Positions 15,575 to 23,617 of a stretch of DNA of 64,000 nt are shown one piece after another. The translations under genes and the position numbers were made by a program. The stretch is from an uncultured Phascolarctobacterium sp. (GTDB lineage: Bacteria > Bacillota > Negativicutes > Acidaminococcales > Acidaminococcaceae): positions 93,011 through 157,010 of the forward strand of contig UQLS01000004.1 in the NCBI GenBank assembly GCA_900541915.1, in the 5' to 3' direction. The notes under the pieces are model-generated. The model was not told the DNA's origin, did not search any database, and saw nothing but the letters and a program-made list of their open reading frames with translations. Position 1 is the stretch's first letter. Every line of letters begins with the position of its first letter.

Positions 15575-16879
15575 TTATTTACTTTTTCTCTTATGTTCCT
15601 CTAAATACTGCCCTACTATTTTTACAGCGCAGTAATCGCCGCACATGGAGCAGGCTTCGTCGTCGCTCTTATTTTTCTTGTTGCGGTATTCGGTGGCCTT
15701 AACAGGGTCAAGTGCCAGGCGCAGCTGCTCCGGCCAGTCCAGTTCCTTGCGGGCTTTCGCCATGGCGTTGTCCCATGCCCATGCCTGTTTATTGCCTTTG
15801 GCAAGGTCAGCAGCATGAGCAGCAATGCGGGCTGCAATAACGCCCTCGCGTACATCGTTTAAATCCGGCAGTCCCAGATGTTCCGCCGGTGTTACATAGC
15901 ACAAAAAGTCCGCGCCGCTGACAGCCGCCAGTGTTCCGCCGATAGCGCTGGTAATATGGTCATAGCCGGGCGCTACGTCCGTTACCAGGGGCCCCAGTAC
16001 GTAAAAAGGCGCGCCGTGGCAGATGCGTTTCTGCAGCTGCATGTTGGCGGCAATCTGATTATAGGGCATATGTCCCGGGCCTTCCACCATTACCTGTACG
16101 CCTTTATCCCAGGCGCGCTGAGTAAGCTCGCCAAGGTTTAAAAGCTCCTGAATCTGCGCTCTGTCGGTAGCGTCCGCCAGACAGCCGGGACGCAAGCCGT
16201 CGCCCAGGCTTATGGTTACGTCATATTCGGCGCAGATATCGAGTATCTCGTCATAATATTCATACAGCGGATTTTCTTTATCGTTATGCAGCATCCAGCC
16301 GGTAATAAAGCTGCCGCCGCGGCTTACTACATCCATAATGCGGCCTTCCTCGGTCAGCGCTTTCAGTACGCTTTTAGTAATGCCACAATGCAGGGTCATA
16401 AAGTCTGCGCCGTCCGCCGCCTGCATGCGGATAACATCAAACAAATCTTCCTTGGTCATTTCTACTACGGCGCCGCGTTTTTTAATTGTTTCTACGGTAG
16501 CCTGATACATGGGCACCGTACCCACCATAACAGTAGAATTTTCGATAATCGCCCGGCGGGAAGCGGTTATATTGTTGCCGGTAGATAAATCCATAACAGC
16601 GTCTGCTCCTGCGTCCACTGCCGCTTTGAGCTTCACCAGCTCCGGCTCAATATCGGGAAAGCTGCTGGATGTGCCGATATTGGCGTTTACCTTTACTTTC
16701 AGTCCCTGTCCTACGCCGCGTGGAATAAGGTTTTTGTGATTTTTATTGGCGCAGATGGCGATTGTGCCCTCTGCCACGCCTGCGCGGATAAATTCCTCGC
16801 TGACGCCTTCCTGCTGCGCTACTGTGCGCATTGCGTCTGTAATAATGCCCTGTCTTGCCAGCTGCATCTGTGTTGCCAT
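15575..16879 (-). CDS. thiC: Phosphomethylpyrimidine synthase ThiC
   Basis: A 434-aa radical-SAM enzyme converting aminoimidazole ribotide to hydroxymethylpyrimidine phosphate in thiamine synthesis. Typical segments are MATQMQLARQG, DLSTGNNI, TLHCGI, EGPGHMP and LGPLVTDVAPGYDHI. The C-terminal CSMCGDYC places the three cysteines that bind the [4Fe-4S] cluster. Length matches the short bacterial ThiC without the plant-type extension. ATG at 16879 follows GGAGG by 8 bases; the longer frame upstream would run into the riboswitch terminator. Controlled by the TPP riboswitch just upstream. Confidence 0.97.
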   Translation of the reverse strand: MATQMQLARQGIITDAMRTVAQQEGVSEEFIRAGVAEGTIAICANKNHKNLIPRGVGQGLKVKVNANIGTSSSFPDIEPELVKLKAAVDAGADAVMDLSTGNNITASRRAIIENSTVMVGTVPMYQATVETIKKRGAVVEMTKEDLFDVIRMQAADGADFMTLHCGITKSVLKALTEEGRIMDVVSRGGSFITGWMLHNDKENPLYEYYDEILDICAEYDVTISLGDGLRPGCLADATDRAQIQELLNLGELTQRAWDKGVQVMVEGPGHMPYNQIAANMQLQKRICHGAPFYVLGPLVTDVAPGYDHITSAIGGTLAAVSGADFLCYVTPAEHLGLPDLNDVREGVIAARIAAHAADLAKGNKQAWAWDNAMAKARKELDWPEQLRLALDPVKATEYRNKKNKSDDEACSMCGDYCAVKIVGQYLEEHKRKSK

Positions 16880-16912
16880 TGTTACTACCTCCATCTTACC
16901 GCCTGCGGGAAC

Positions 16913-16944
16913 AAAAAATGCCAGTCCCGGCAAAAGGACTGGCA
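16913..16944 (-). terminator. Riboswitch-controlled terminator upstream of thiC
   Basis: Minus-strand stem TGCCAGTCC / GGACTGGCA with an 8-base loop followed by six T, located between the TPP aptamer and the thiC start. Expected to form when TPP is bound. Confidence 0.85.
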
Positions 16945-16959
16945 AAATTATTGTCGTTA

Positions 16960-17046
16960 TCCACTTTCCTACGCCGGTATTATCCGTAAATCAGGTTCAA
17001 AGGGTCGGGCCTCAGCCCTCTCAGCAAATATGCGCCCCTAGCGGTT
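16960..17046 (-). promoter_or_regulatory. TPP (thiamine pyrophosphate) riboswitch
   Basis: The minus strand carries the conserved THI-element pieces in order: CTAGGGGCGC, CTGAGAGGGCTGAG, ACCCTTTGAACCTGAT, GGATAATACCGGCGTAGGAA. Aptamer and downstream terminator indicate transcriptional repression of thiC by thiamine pyrophosphate. Confidence 0.96.
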
Positions 17047-17102
17047 TATTTTTATTCAGTTATATTTTTACTTTAACACTTCTTGCTGCTTTTGGCAAAT
17101 AA

Positions 17103-18194
17103 TTATAAGGTTTTGCCGTAAGCATCCATGTCAAAAATAGCCTGTTTAAATTCAGCAAGGCTCAGTTTTTGCTTGGAGCCGTTCCATTCGCTGATGGTAA
17201 CAGCTTTTTCCAGCAGCTTGTCGATGTCTGCTTCATTCAATTCCATTTCAGCCAGAGTTACAGGCAGGCCCAGCTCTTTGTTGAAGGCAGCTACTTTGTT
17301 GCGTTCTTCAATTTGTTTATCGTAGGTCAGAAGTACCAGAGTACCGAAGGAAACGATTTCACCATGCAGGTGTCTTTCTGCCTGGGGCAGATAGGTATAG
17401 GAGTTATAGAAGCAGTGCGCCAGAGAAGAATTATAATAGTATTCCTTGCCGCCTACAGTGAGATTGGAAACAATACCGGTGCTGATGATGATATCCAGTG
17501 CAACCTCACGGATAGCAACAGATTCTTTCTTGTTGCGGCAGTCTTCCAGTGCCTGTTTGCCGTAATCCAGCAGCGGCTGAGTGCAGGCGCGGCTCAGGCA
17601 GATGCCCATGAGCGGGGTATGCGGCAGATTACAGCCGCGGGAAGCAAAGCAGGCTTCATATTCTTTGGAAAGTGCGTCGCCAATGCCTGCCCACAGCAGT
17701 TTTTCCGGTGCTTCGGCGATAATAGTTGTATTGATAAAGGTATGCTCGCAGCAGCGTTTCATAAAATGATAGCCAGCCAGAGAGCCGTCAGTTTTATACA
17801 TAACACAGATAGCAGTGCAGGCTGCGCAGTTGGACGCAATGGTCGGGAACGCAAACATGGGCTTGCCGATATTGTCGGACAGAGTTTTGCAGGTATCCAC
17901 AGCGCGGCCGCCGCCCACAGCAAAAATCATATCAGCAGTTTGTACAGCGCTGTTTTCTGCCAGCATCTGTACGTTTTCATAGGTAGCGTCGCCGCCGTAC
18001 CACAGCACGTCGGTAACGGTAAGGCCAGCTTCCTTGATGCCTTCCATTAAAGCAGGCTGCGCTTTTTCCAAAGCAGTCTTGCCGCCGATAACTACGACGG
18101 TTTTGCCGTAACGGGCAGTAATATTTTTTATTTCCTTATAACAGTCAGGGCCCACGCTATAGCTGGGCAGAAACATAGAATAATTTGCAGACAT
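17103..18194 (-). CDS. Iron-containing alcohol dehydrogenase family protein, GldA-like
   Basis: A 363-aa group III dehydrogenase. The NAD-binding GGGRAVDTCK, the substrate-side FPTIASNCAACTAICVMY and metal-ligand regions GDALSKEYEA (Asp) and ERHLHGE (His) are visible. The closest family pattern is glycerol dehydrogenase and related polyol or hydroxycarboxylate dehydrogenases. The usual aspartate in the 'SNDAP' position is Cys here, so substrate may differ from glycerol. ATG at 18194 has GGAGGGG 6 bases upstream; the frame to 18236 is not supported. Lies directly upstream of the thiC riboswitch, but no functional link is evident. Confidence 0.85.
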   Translation of the reverse strand: MSANYSMFLPSYSVGPDCYKEIKNITARYGKTVVVIGGKTALEKAQPALMEGIKEAGLTVTDVLWYGGDATYENVQMLAENSAVQTADMIFAVGGGRAVDTCKTLSDNIGKPMFAFPTIASNCAACTAICVMYKTDGSLAGYHFMKRCCEHTFINTTIIAEAPEKLLWAGIGDALSKEYEACFASRGCNLPHTPLMGICLSRACTQPLLDYGKQALEDCRNKKESVAIREVALDIIISTGIVSNLTVGGKEYYYNSSLAHCFYNSYTYLPQAERHLHGEIVSFGTLVLLTYDKQIEERNKVAAFNKELGLPVTLAEMELNEADIDKLLEKAVTISEWNGSKQKLSLAEFKQAIFDMDAYGKTL

Positions 18195-18292
18195 ATATAC
18201 CCCTCCAAAAATCATAAAATAACAGTGTAGTTTCAATTATAGCATTCTCACTATCTATGTCAACAAAAGCGGCGTTTTGCAGCGCAAGGCAA

Positions 18293-18333
18293 TAAAAAAA
18301 GCCTGAAACTGTTAAAGTACTAACAGTTTCAGA
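18293..18333 (-). terminator. Rho-independent terminator of the DUF554 gene
   Basis: Minus-strand stem CTGAAACTGTTA / TAACAGTTTCAG, short loop, then GGCTTTTTTT. Confidence 0.9.
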
Positions 18334-18341
18334 CCAGTAAA

Positions 18342-19025
18342 TTAACGTAACAGGCTTACTATGGCAAAAAACAGCGGCGGCACCAAAAGCGCTGGCAGCA
18401 TATTCAGCGTCTTGCAGTCGCGCAGATTAAGGATGCCTACGCCGGAGCTCATTAAAAACACACCGCCCACCAGTGAGATTTCTGCCAGCAGCGGCGGCGT
18501 CATATAAGGCGCGATGACACCGGCAAAAAGATAGATGCTTCCCTGCCATAAAAAGAGCACCAGAGCCGCCAGCGCGATACCAAAGCCGTAGGCAGAAGAA
18601 ATAATGATGGACGAAACAAAGTCTAAGGTAGCATTAGTAAAAAGGTAAGTATTGTTGCCGTTCAAACGGCTTTCAATCGGCCCCAAAATTGACAGCGTAC
18701 CAATACAGAACAGCAGTATCGCTGTGGAAAGTCCCTCTGCCAGCTTGCCGCCGCCCTTGGAACGCTGCAAAAGACTGTGAAAACGTCCGTTAATATCCAG
18801 TCTGGTACCGATAACAGTACCCAGCGCCAGACTGAAAATAAAGAGTACGGGATACTGGCTTTTAGGCATATTGCTTACCACTGCATTTATGCCCAGCGCG
18901 ACTGTTGCCAGTCCCAGCGCGTCAAAAAGTCCGTTTTTATATTTTTCGCCGATACCGCGGCTGACAAAGCTGCCGATAAAGGAGCCGGTCAGAATTGCGG
19001 CGGCGTTGACACATGTGCCGATCAT
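18342..19025 (-). CDS. DUF554 family membrane protein
   Basis: A 227-aa inner-membrane protein with about seven hydrophobic segments. It begins MIGTCVNAAAILTGSFIG and has the family segments LGLATVALGINAV and FSLALGTVIG. The family is widespread in bacteria (YdfK/YqgA) with no established function. Start ATG at 19025 is preceded by GGGGGGATG. Monocistronic with terminator. Confidence 0.9.
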   Translation of the reverse strand: MIGTCVNAAAILTGSFIGSFVSRGIGEKYKNGLFDALGLATVALGINAVVSNMPKSQYPVLFIFSLALGTVIGTRLDINGRFHSLLQRSKGGGKLAEGLSTAILLFCIGTLSILGPIESRLNGNNTYLFTNATLDFVSSIIISSAYGFGIALAALVLFLWQGSIYLFAGVIAPYMTPPLLAEISLVGGVFLMSSGVGILNLRDCKTLNMLPALLVPPLFFAIVSLLR

Positions 19026-19075
19026 CTACATCCCCCCAAAACAAAATAAATCAGACCAGACAGCCGCAGCCCAAC

Positions 19076-19097
19076 AAAAAAGACACCCGCAGGTGTC
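19076..19097 (-). terminator. Rho-independent terminator of the two-gene unknown operon
   Basis: Minus-strand stem GACACC / GGTGTC with a 4-base loop followed by six T, three bases after the stop of the 95-aa gene. Confidence 0.8.
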
Positions 19098-19100
19098 CTT

Positions 19101-19388
19101 TCAGCCCAGTCCGTTGCAGCGCGCCAAATCGTCATAGACCAGCGCCGCCAGCTTCGCGGCTGCCGCAGGCTGCCCGGCACACAGCTTTGTGCCAGAAAGC
19201 AGCGCGGTCAGTTTTTCCTTATTGCACATCATACAGCAGCAGGGCAGCATAATCTCGCTGATTAAGTACGCGGCGGCGCGCAGCTGCATCTCGTCCTGCA
19301 GCAGGCTGCCATCCTGTACCTTGGCGGCAAAAACTGCCAGCCGCATATCCACGGCCCGTGCCAGCTGTTTTTCCAGTACGCCGCTCAT
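19101..19388 (-). CDS. Hypothetical protein, translationally coupled
   Basis: A 95-aa protein I do not recognise. It is alanine- and leucine-rich and mostly helical, with a cysteine cluster LPCCCMMCNKE in the middle and another Cys later. Its ATG lies three bases after the stop codon of the preceding gene and lacks its own strong ribosome-binding site, which suggests coupled translation. The clustered cysteines could bind a metal, but no known pattern fits. GC matches the core genome. Confidence 0.6.
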   Translation of the reverse strand: MSGVLEKQLARAVDMRLAVFAAKVQDGSLLQDEMQLRAAAYLISEIMLPCCCMMCNKEKLTALLSGTKLCAGQPAAAAKLAALVYDDLARCNGLG

Positions 19389-19391
19389 GGC

Positions 19392-19838
19392 TTAACGCAT
19401 GTTTTCGATAAAGTCTTCAAAAGCGTTAATCAGAAGCGGATGGCCGATAACCTTAAGGTCGCGCAGATAAGCACCGTAGGATTCGTACACTTCGTCAGCC
19501 AGCTCCATTTTCAGACCTTCTTTGATGTATTCGTCCATCATTTTGAGGATGAAGCGGTTTACTTCATTAGTACCGGGTTGTACGTTCAGCGGAATGATTC
19601 TGGATTCCGCTTCGTATTTTTCTACAGTAACCTGCCAGCCGCCGGGGATGGGGGGCAGTTTTTCTGCTTTAATCATATAGCCTTCGGGAGAAAAGCCCAC
19701 ATAAGCTTTCAGTTTATTGTATAATTTTGCTTTCTGCAGCGGGTAGCCGTTGGCATTGCCCCATTTTACGATTTCATCGCATACTTCATTATTATGGATA
19801 ACGCTGGAAAATTTGGTTTCAGCTAAAACTTCTGCCAT
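19392..19838 (-). CDS. Hypothetical cytosolic protein
   Basis: A 148-aa soluble protein without a recognised domain. Visible segments are IVKWGNANGYPLQKAKLYNK, PIPGGWQVTVEKY and a helical, acidic C-terminus. AGGAGG lies 8 bases before ATG at 19838. First gene of a two-gene operon with the 95-aa protein. Base composition is like the core genome, so it is likely a lineage-specific housekeeping gene rather than a recent import. Confidence 0.65.
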   Translation of the reverse strand: MAEVLAETKFSSVIHNNEVCDEIVKWGNANGYPLQKAKLYNKLKAYVGFSPEGYMIKAEKLPPIPGGWQVTVEKYEAESRIIPLNVQPGTNEVNRFILKMMDEYIKEGLKMELADEVYESYGAYLRDLKVIGHPLLINAFEDFIENMR

Positions 19839-19912
19839 GATATGACCTCCTAAATCAGTACTTATTCTTATTTTACTCTAACTACCGCATAAATTCAATG
19901 TATAAGCATAAG

Positions 19913-19938
19913 AAAAACGGCTCCGCAGAGCCGTTTTA
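19913..19938 (-). terminator. Rho-independent terminator of the DUF3100 operon
   Basis: Minus-strand stem AAAACGGCTC / GAGCCGTTTT with a 3-base loop and TTTTT, ten bases after the last stop codon. Confidence 0.88.
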
Positions 19939-19947
19939 TTTATAAGC

Positions 19948-20394
19948 TTAGATTTGTCCCAGATATTTGAGGATTGCCTGAGCAATAATAGCACTGCCAA
20001 TATAGGTACCGGTAAATACTACGCAGGCAAGCACAACAATACGCCAGCCGTTTTTGGCAAAAGCGTCCAAATCCTTGCCGATAGCAACACCTGCATAAGC
20101 CAGGATAGGTGTGCACAGAGATACGAAGCCGATTTTCTGTACCCAGAAGTTAACAAAATCACTGCCGGGAATACCGGGATAAGTAAGGATGCAGCCCAAA
20201 GTAACTACATAAGCTACGGACGGAATATTACCGGGCAGTACCTTTGCCATAAGAATACCTGCCAGTGCAATCGCTGCCAAAATCAGCAAACCGGGAATAG
20301 AATCAATAATGCCGGTAGGTGTTCCCAATACATTGGAGAACAGGCTCATAAAGGAAACGATAAGTAAAACGATAATTGTATCTTTAATGCTCAT
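19948..20394 (-). CDS. Small membrane protein, partner of DUF3100
   Basis: A 148-aa protein with four to five hydrophobic segments, including GLLILAAIALAGILMAKVLPG and FTGTYIGSAIIAQ. No domain name recognised with confidence; the pattern recalls one half of two-gene transporters. Its ATG overlaps the TAA of the DUF3100 gene by one base (TAATG), and AAGGAGGAG precedes it, so the two proteins are made together. Third gene of the operon amidohydrolase - DUF3100 - this gene. Confidence 0.75.
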   Translation of the reverse strand: MSIKDTIIVLLIVSFMSLFSNVLGTPTGIIDSIPGLLILAAIALAGILMAKVLPGNIPSVAYVVTLGCILTYPGIPGSDFVNFWVQKIGFVSLCTPILAYAGVAIGKDLDAFAKNGWRIVVLACVVFTGTYIGSAIIAQAILKYLGQI

Positions 20395-21203
20395 TATTTC
20401 TCCTCCTTCCCTGCTTCAGCTTCTTCCGGTGCAGTACCGTATCTCATGCGGTAGCATTTTTTGTACAGCCATTCAGTCATGGGCAGGCCCATCCAGATGG
20501 ACATATACAGACCGTCAAGACCGGAAAGCATGTTGCTGGCAGCGCCGAAAGCGGCAATCTGGTTAGCCATGTCAGGATACATAGCGCTCAGAGAGCCGAC
20601 AGCGGCGGTCATCATGCTGGCAGAGCCAACACCTGCAGCCATCGCCAAAGCGTAAGGATGGAACGGCAGGGTGGAAGAAGCGATACTTGCCATAAGGCCG
20701 AAGAAGATGGTACCAAAAACGGTACCGGCGATATAAACGCCCATAACGCCGCGGCCTTCGCTGCCGTCCAGGCCAAAGCGTTCACCAATCAAGGCTACGT
20801 TAGGTTCACGGGCAATGGAGTGAGCCGCGCCGATGGTTTCGCGTTTCAGTCCCAAAAGTACAGCCACAGGTACGCCGATAAGTACGGTACCCAGGTTGCC
20901 GAATTCCTGCAGAATCAGCGCCGGAGAAGCGGCGATAATCTTAGGCAGGGTAGGCCCTACGAGAGTGCCGTAGCGCGCCATGAGCAGCATCAGGGTAATG
21001 CCCAAAAGAGCGCTGGCGTCGTGCATTTCTTTTTTGCCGGAAAGATTTAAGAATTTAGGTGTGGTCAGAATACCAATCATCAGCGCATAAAGCATGGGCA
21101 GCAATACGATGGTGCCTACGCCGATTTTAAAGGTATGAGCGCCGATAAGTTCAGCAACTATAATCAGCGCCAGAATGATTGCGTGCAGTTTGATATTATA
21201 CAT
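20394..21203 (-). CDS. DUF3100 membrane protein, probable transporter subunit
   Basis: A 269-aa protein with about eight hydrophobic segments. It begins with a membrane helix leading into IGVGTIVLLPMLYALMIGIL and has the conserved PNVALIGERFGLDGSEGRG loop followed by MGVYIAGTVFGT, and GVGSASMMTAAVGSLSA. This matches DUF3100, a family commonly found beside M20 amidohydrolases. It ends in a charged cytosolic tail EEAEAGKEEK. Inference: with its small partner it imports the amide substrate of the upstream amidohydrolase. AGGAGGGG lies before the ATG. Confidence 0.8.
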   Translation of the reverse strand: MYNIKLHAIILALIIVAELIGAHTFKIGVGTIVLLPMLYALMIGILTTPKFLNLSGKKEMHDASALLGITLMLLMARYGTLVGPTLPKIIAASPALILQEFGNLGTVLIGVPVAVLLGLKRETIGAAHSIAREPNVALIGERFGLDGSEGRGVMGVYIAGTVFGTIFFGLMASIASSTLPFHPYALAMAAGVGSASMMTAAVGSLSAMYPDMANQIAAFGAASNMLSGLDGLYMSIWMGLPMTEWLYKKCYRMRYGTAPEEAEAGKEEK

Positions 21204-21219
21204 TACATCCCCTCCTCAT

Positions 21220-22530
21220 TTATTTGCTGAAATAGCTGTCCAGCTTAGCAATATACTCTTCCTTAGTTAAAATAGGTTTAAAGTTTGCTAAAATCTCCTT
21301 AGCTTCAGCAGCGTCATCATACAAAAGGTCGATCAGTGTCATGGCAAAAGCCTTGGCAGGCAGCAGTACAGCCGCCTTAAAATCTACGACCTTGAAGCTT
21401 TCCGTGTGCAGCAGTCCGTCGGTGCCGCCGATAAACGGATGAATAACAGGAATCAGATGAGAAACGTCACCCATATCAGTAGAAGCGCTGAAATGACCTG
21501 CGTCCTTAACAGCTACGTCCGGGAAAGCAGTCTGTGCATTTTCCACAAACAACTCATTCATGCGTTTATTACAGGACAGCGGCATCATGCCCGGCATGGT
21601 TTCAATAACGGTCTGAGCGCCTACTGCGTCGCCGCCGGCTTTCAGTGCAGCATCCACGCGGCTGTGAGTTCTGTCGATAGCATCCATGGTCTTAGCGCGT
21701 ACATACAGCTCCATTCTTACGTCTGCCGGAACGGAGTTTACAATGTCGCCGCCTTTGGTGATGATAGGATGTACACGTACTACATCCTGTTCACGGAAGG
21801 TTTCGCGCAGTGCGTTAATACCCATTAGGCCCAGCATAGCCGCATTCAGAGCGTTAATGCCTTCATGTGGCGCATCGGCAGCGTGAGCAACCTGGCCGAT
21901 ATAGCGTACAGTCTTGCCGACAAAGCCATTGCTGCTTTCACCTACGGAAACGGTAGGCTCCGGCATATTCTTATCGGCGTGCATCTGCATAGCCATGTCG
22001 ATGTCGTCAAAAGCGCCTTCATAGATCAGCTGTCCCTTGCCGCTCAAAAAGTGCAGCTTGCCTTCTTTAACCAGTTTTTTACGGAAGGCCAGTTCAATAT
22101 ATTCCTCGGCAGGTACGCCAAAGAATACGACGTCGCCTGCCAGATGCTTCAACGCATCGGATTTCATAATACCGCAGGCAGCACCCAGCATGGAAGCAAT
22201 CTGCAGATTATGACCGCAGGCATGGGCTGCGCCGGTCAGCGGATCAGCCTTGCAGCTGTCAGGACAGGTAATAGCGTCCAGTTCACCCAGCACTGCCGCC
22301 GTCGGGCCTTCTTTAGCGCCTTTAGCGCGGGCTTTGACACCGTTGATGGCAAGTCCCGTCTGAGGCTCAAGACCCAATTCGCGCATAAATGCTGCTACCT
22401 TGGCAGCTGTCTTAACTTCCTTAAAGCCCAGCTCCGGTTCGTCAGCAATGCTGTCGGCAACATCCTTAATCTTATCTGCGTAAGCGTCAATTACAGCGCA
22501 GACCTGTTGTTTAAGTTCTTCCTTATTCAA
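21220..22530 (-). CDS. M20 family amidohydrolase (AbgB/aminoacylase-like)
   Basis: A 436-aa metallopeptidase-fold amidohydrolase. Metal and catalytic segments visible: GELDAITCPDS, AHACGHNLQIASMLGAA, GVPAEEY with the catalytic glutamate, and a late HFSASTDMGDVSH. The overall pattern is the M20D branch including p-aminobenzoyl-glutamate hydrolase subunit B and IAA-amino acid hydrolases. The start is TTG at 22530 with GAGAGGATGAG upstream; no better ATG is near. First gene of a three-gene operon with the DUF3100 pair. Likely role: intracellular cleavage of an N-acyl amino acid or aminoacyl-glutamate; substrate not resolvable. Confidence 0.87.
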   Translation of the reverse strand: MNKEELKQQVCAVIDAYADKIKDVADSIADEPELGFKEVKTAAKVAAFMRELGLEPQTGLAINGVKARAKGAKEGPTAAVLGELDAITCPDSCKADPLTGAAHACGHNLQIASMLGAACGIMKSDALKHLAGDVVFFGVPAEEYIELAFRKKLVKEGKLHFLSGKGQLIYEGAFDDIDMAMQMHADKNMPEPTVSVGESSNGFVGKTVRYIGQVAHAADAPHEGINALNAAMLGLMGINALRETFREQDVVRVHPIITKGGDIVNSVPADVRMELYVRAKTMDAIDRTHSRVDAALKAGGDAVGAQTVIETMPGMMPLSCNKRMNELFVENAQTAFPDVAVKDAGHFSASTDMGDVSHLIPVIHPFIGGTDGLLHTESFKVVDFKAAVLLPAKAFAMTLIDLLYDDAAEAKEILANFKPILTKEEYIAKLDSYFSK

Positions 22531-22704
22531 AATCTCTCATCCTCTCTGTTTCCATGTAAAAGCAAACGGGGCAGGCTACGCTGCCCCTTTGTTAAATTAA
22601 CTTGTCAAAAAACATCAGTGCAAATCTCAGCTGCTGATTTACGTCTGCTGTCTTTAAAAAGCGCAGTTGTAATAGTTTTTAGCTGTATTTGCTTCTGTGC
22701 CTAT

Positions 22705-22733
22705 ATTGTATCATCTTACAATAATTTTAACAA
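22705..22733 (-). promoter_or_regulatory. Predicted sigma-70 promoter of the amidohydrolase-DUF3100 operon
   Basis: Minus strand: -35 TTGTTA (22728-22733), 17-bp spacer, -10 TACAAT (22705-22710). Leader of about 170 bases to the TTG start. Confidence 0.6.
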
Positions 22734-22821
22734 GACCATTTGTACAATACTATAAGACTATGCAGTCAAAATTATTTTCTATCTTGACAAATGTCTATAT
22801 TTTTCATTTTTATTTACCTTT

Positions 22822-22849
22822 TTGCCGCGGCTATGCTAAAATATAATAT
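22822..22849 (+). promoter_or_regulatory. Possible promoter of cysE
   Basis: -35 TTGCCG (22822-22827), 16-bp spacer, -10 TAATAT (22844-22849), about 30 bp before the cysE start. Confidence 0.4.
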
Positions 22850-22881
22850 CATTAAATATTTTTAAAGAAAGGAGCCTTTGC

Positions 22882-23613
22882 ATGTTCCCTCAAATGAAAC
22901 AAGATTTAAATGTCATTATGCAGCGTGACCCTGCTGTTAAGTCAAGGCTGGAGGCCGTGCTCTGTTATCCCGGGCTGCATGCCATCTGGCTCCATCGTAT
23001 AGCCCACCATTTCTACAATAAAGGCTGGGTTGTACTCCCTCGTATGCTGAATACCTTTTCCCGTTTTCTGACGGGCATTGATATCCATCCCGGCGCCAAA
23101 CTGGGTCCGGGACTTTTTATCGACCATGGCATGGGCCTCGTCATCGGCGAGACTGCCGAGCTGGGCAGCAACGTTACTCTGTACCAGGGCGTTACCCTGG
23201 GCGGTACCGGTAAGGAAAAAGGCAAGCGCCATCCTACTATAGGCAATAACGTAGTTATCTCCAGCGGTGCCAAGGTGCTTGGCTCTTTCACTGTCGGTGA
23301 CAATTCCAAAATCGGCAGCGGCAGCGTCGTTTTAAAGGAAGTACCTCCCAACTCTGTTGTTGTAGGTATTCCGGGACGTATCGTGGCCAAGGATGGCGTA
23401 CGCGTCAGCTCCGCTACCGGCGAAGACCTGGTAGACTTAAACCATGACCGTCTGCCCGACCCCGTAGCCGACTACGAAGACCGTCTGGCACGCCATATGG
23501 AAGAAATCAATAATCATCTGATGCAGCTGGAAAACCTTATTTACGGCCGGAAAGCTTCCGTCAGATACCAGGATACCGCAAAGCAAGATTCTGAAACAAA
23601 AAAAGAGGTATGA
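22882..23613 (+). CDS. cysE: Serine O-acetyltransferase (CysE/EpsC type)
   Basis: A 243-aa left-handed beta-helix acetyltransferase making O-acetylserine, the first step of cysteine synthesis. The N-terminal helical part has QRDPAVKSRLEAVLCYPG and HRIAHHFY. The hexapeptide part includes DIHPGA, DHGMGLVIGETAE, TLGGTG and GIPGRIV. After about residue 180 there is a charged helical extension of about 60 residues, longer than the shortest EpsC proteins. AAAGGAG precedes ATG at 22882. A GltD-like gene starts four bases downstream. Confidence 0.93.
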   Translation: MFPQMKQDLNVIMQRDPAVKSRLEAVLCYPGLHAIWLHRIAHHFYNKGWVVLPRMLNTFSRFLTGIDIHPGAKLGPGLFIDHGMGLVIGETAELGSNVTLYQGVTLGGTGKEKGKRHPTIGNNVVISSGAKVLGSFTVGDNSKIGSGSVVLKEVPPNSVVVGIPGRIVAKDGVRVSSATGEDLVDLNHDRLPDPVADYEDRLARHMEEINNHLMQLENLIYGRKASVRYQDTAKQDSETKKEV

Positions 23614-23617
23614 AACC

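Larger units (their letters stand above)
22531..22881. other. Divergent intergenic region amidohydrolase / cysE
   Basis: 351 bases without a gene. It holds a GC-rich hairpin (GGGGCAG at 22568-22574 with CTGCCCC at 22581-22587) in the untranslated leader of the amidohydrolase operon, a minus-strand promoter at 22705-22733, and an AT-rich zone with the cysE promoter. The hairpin has only a weak T-run, so its role in attenuation is uncertain. Confidence 0.6.
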
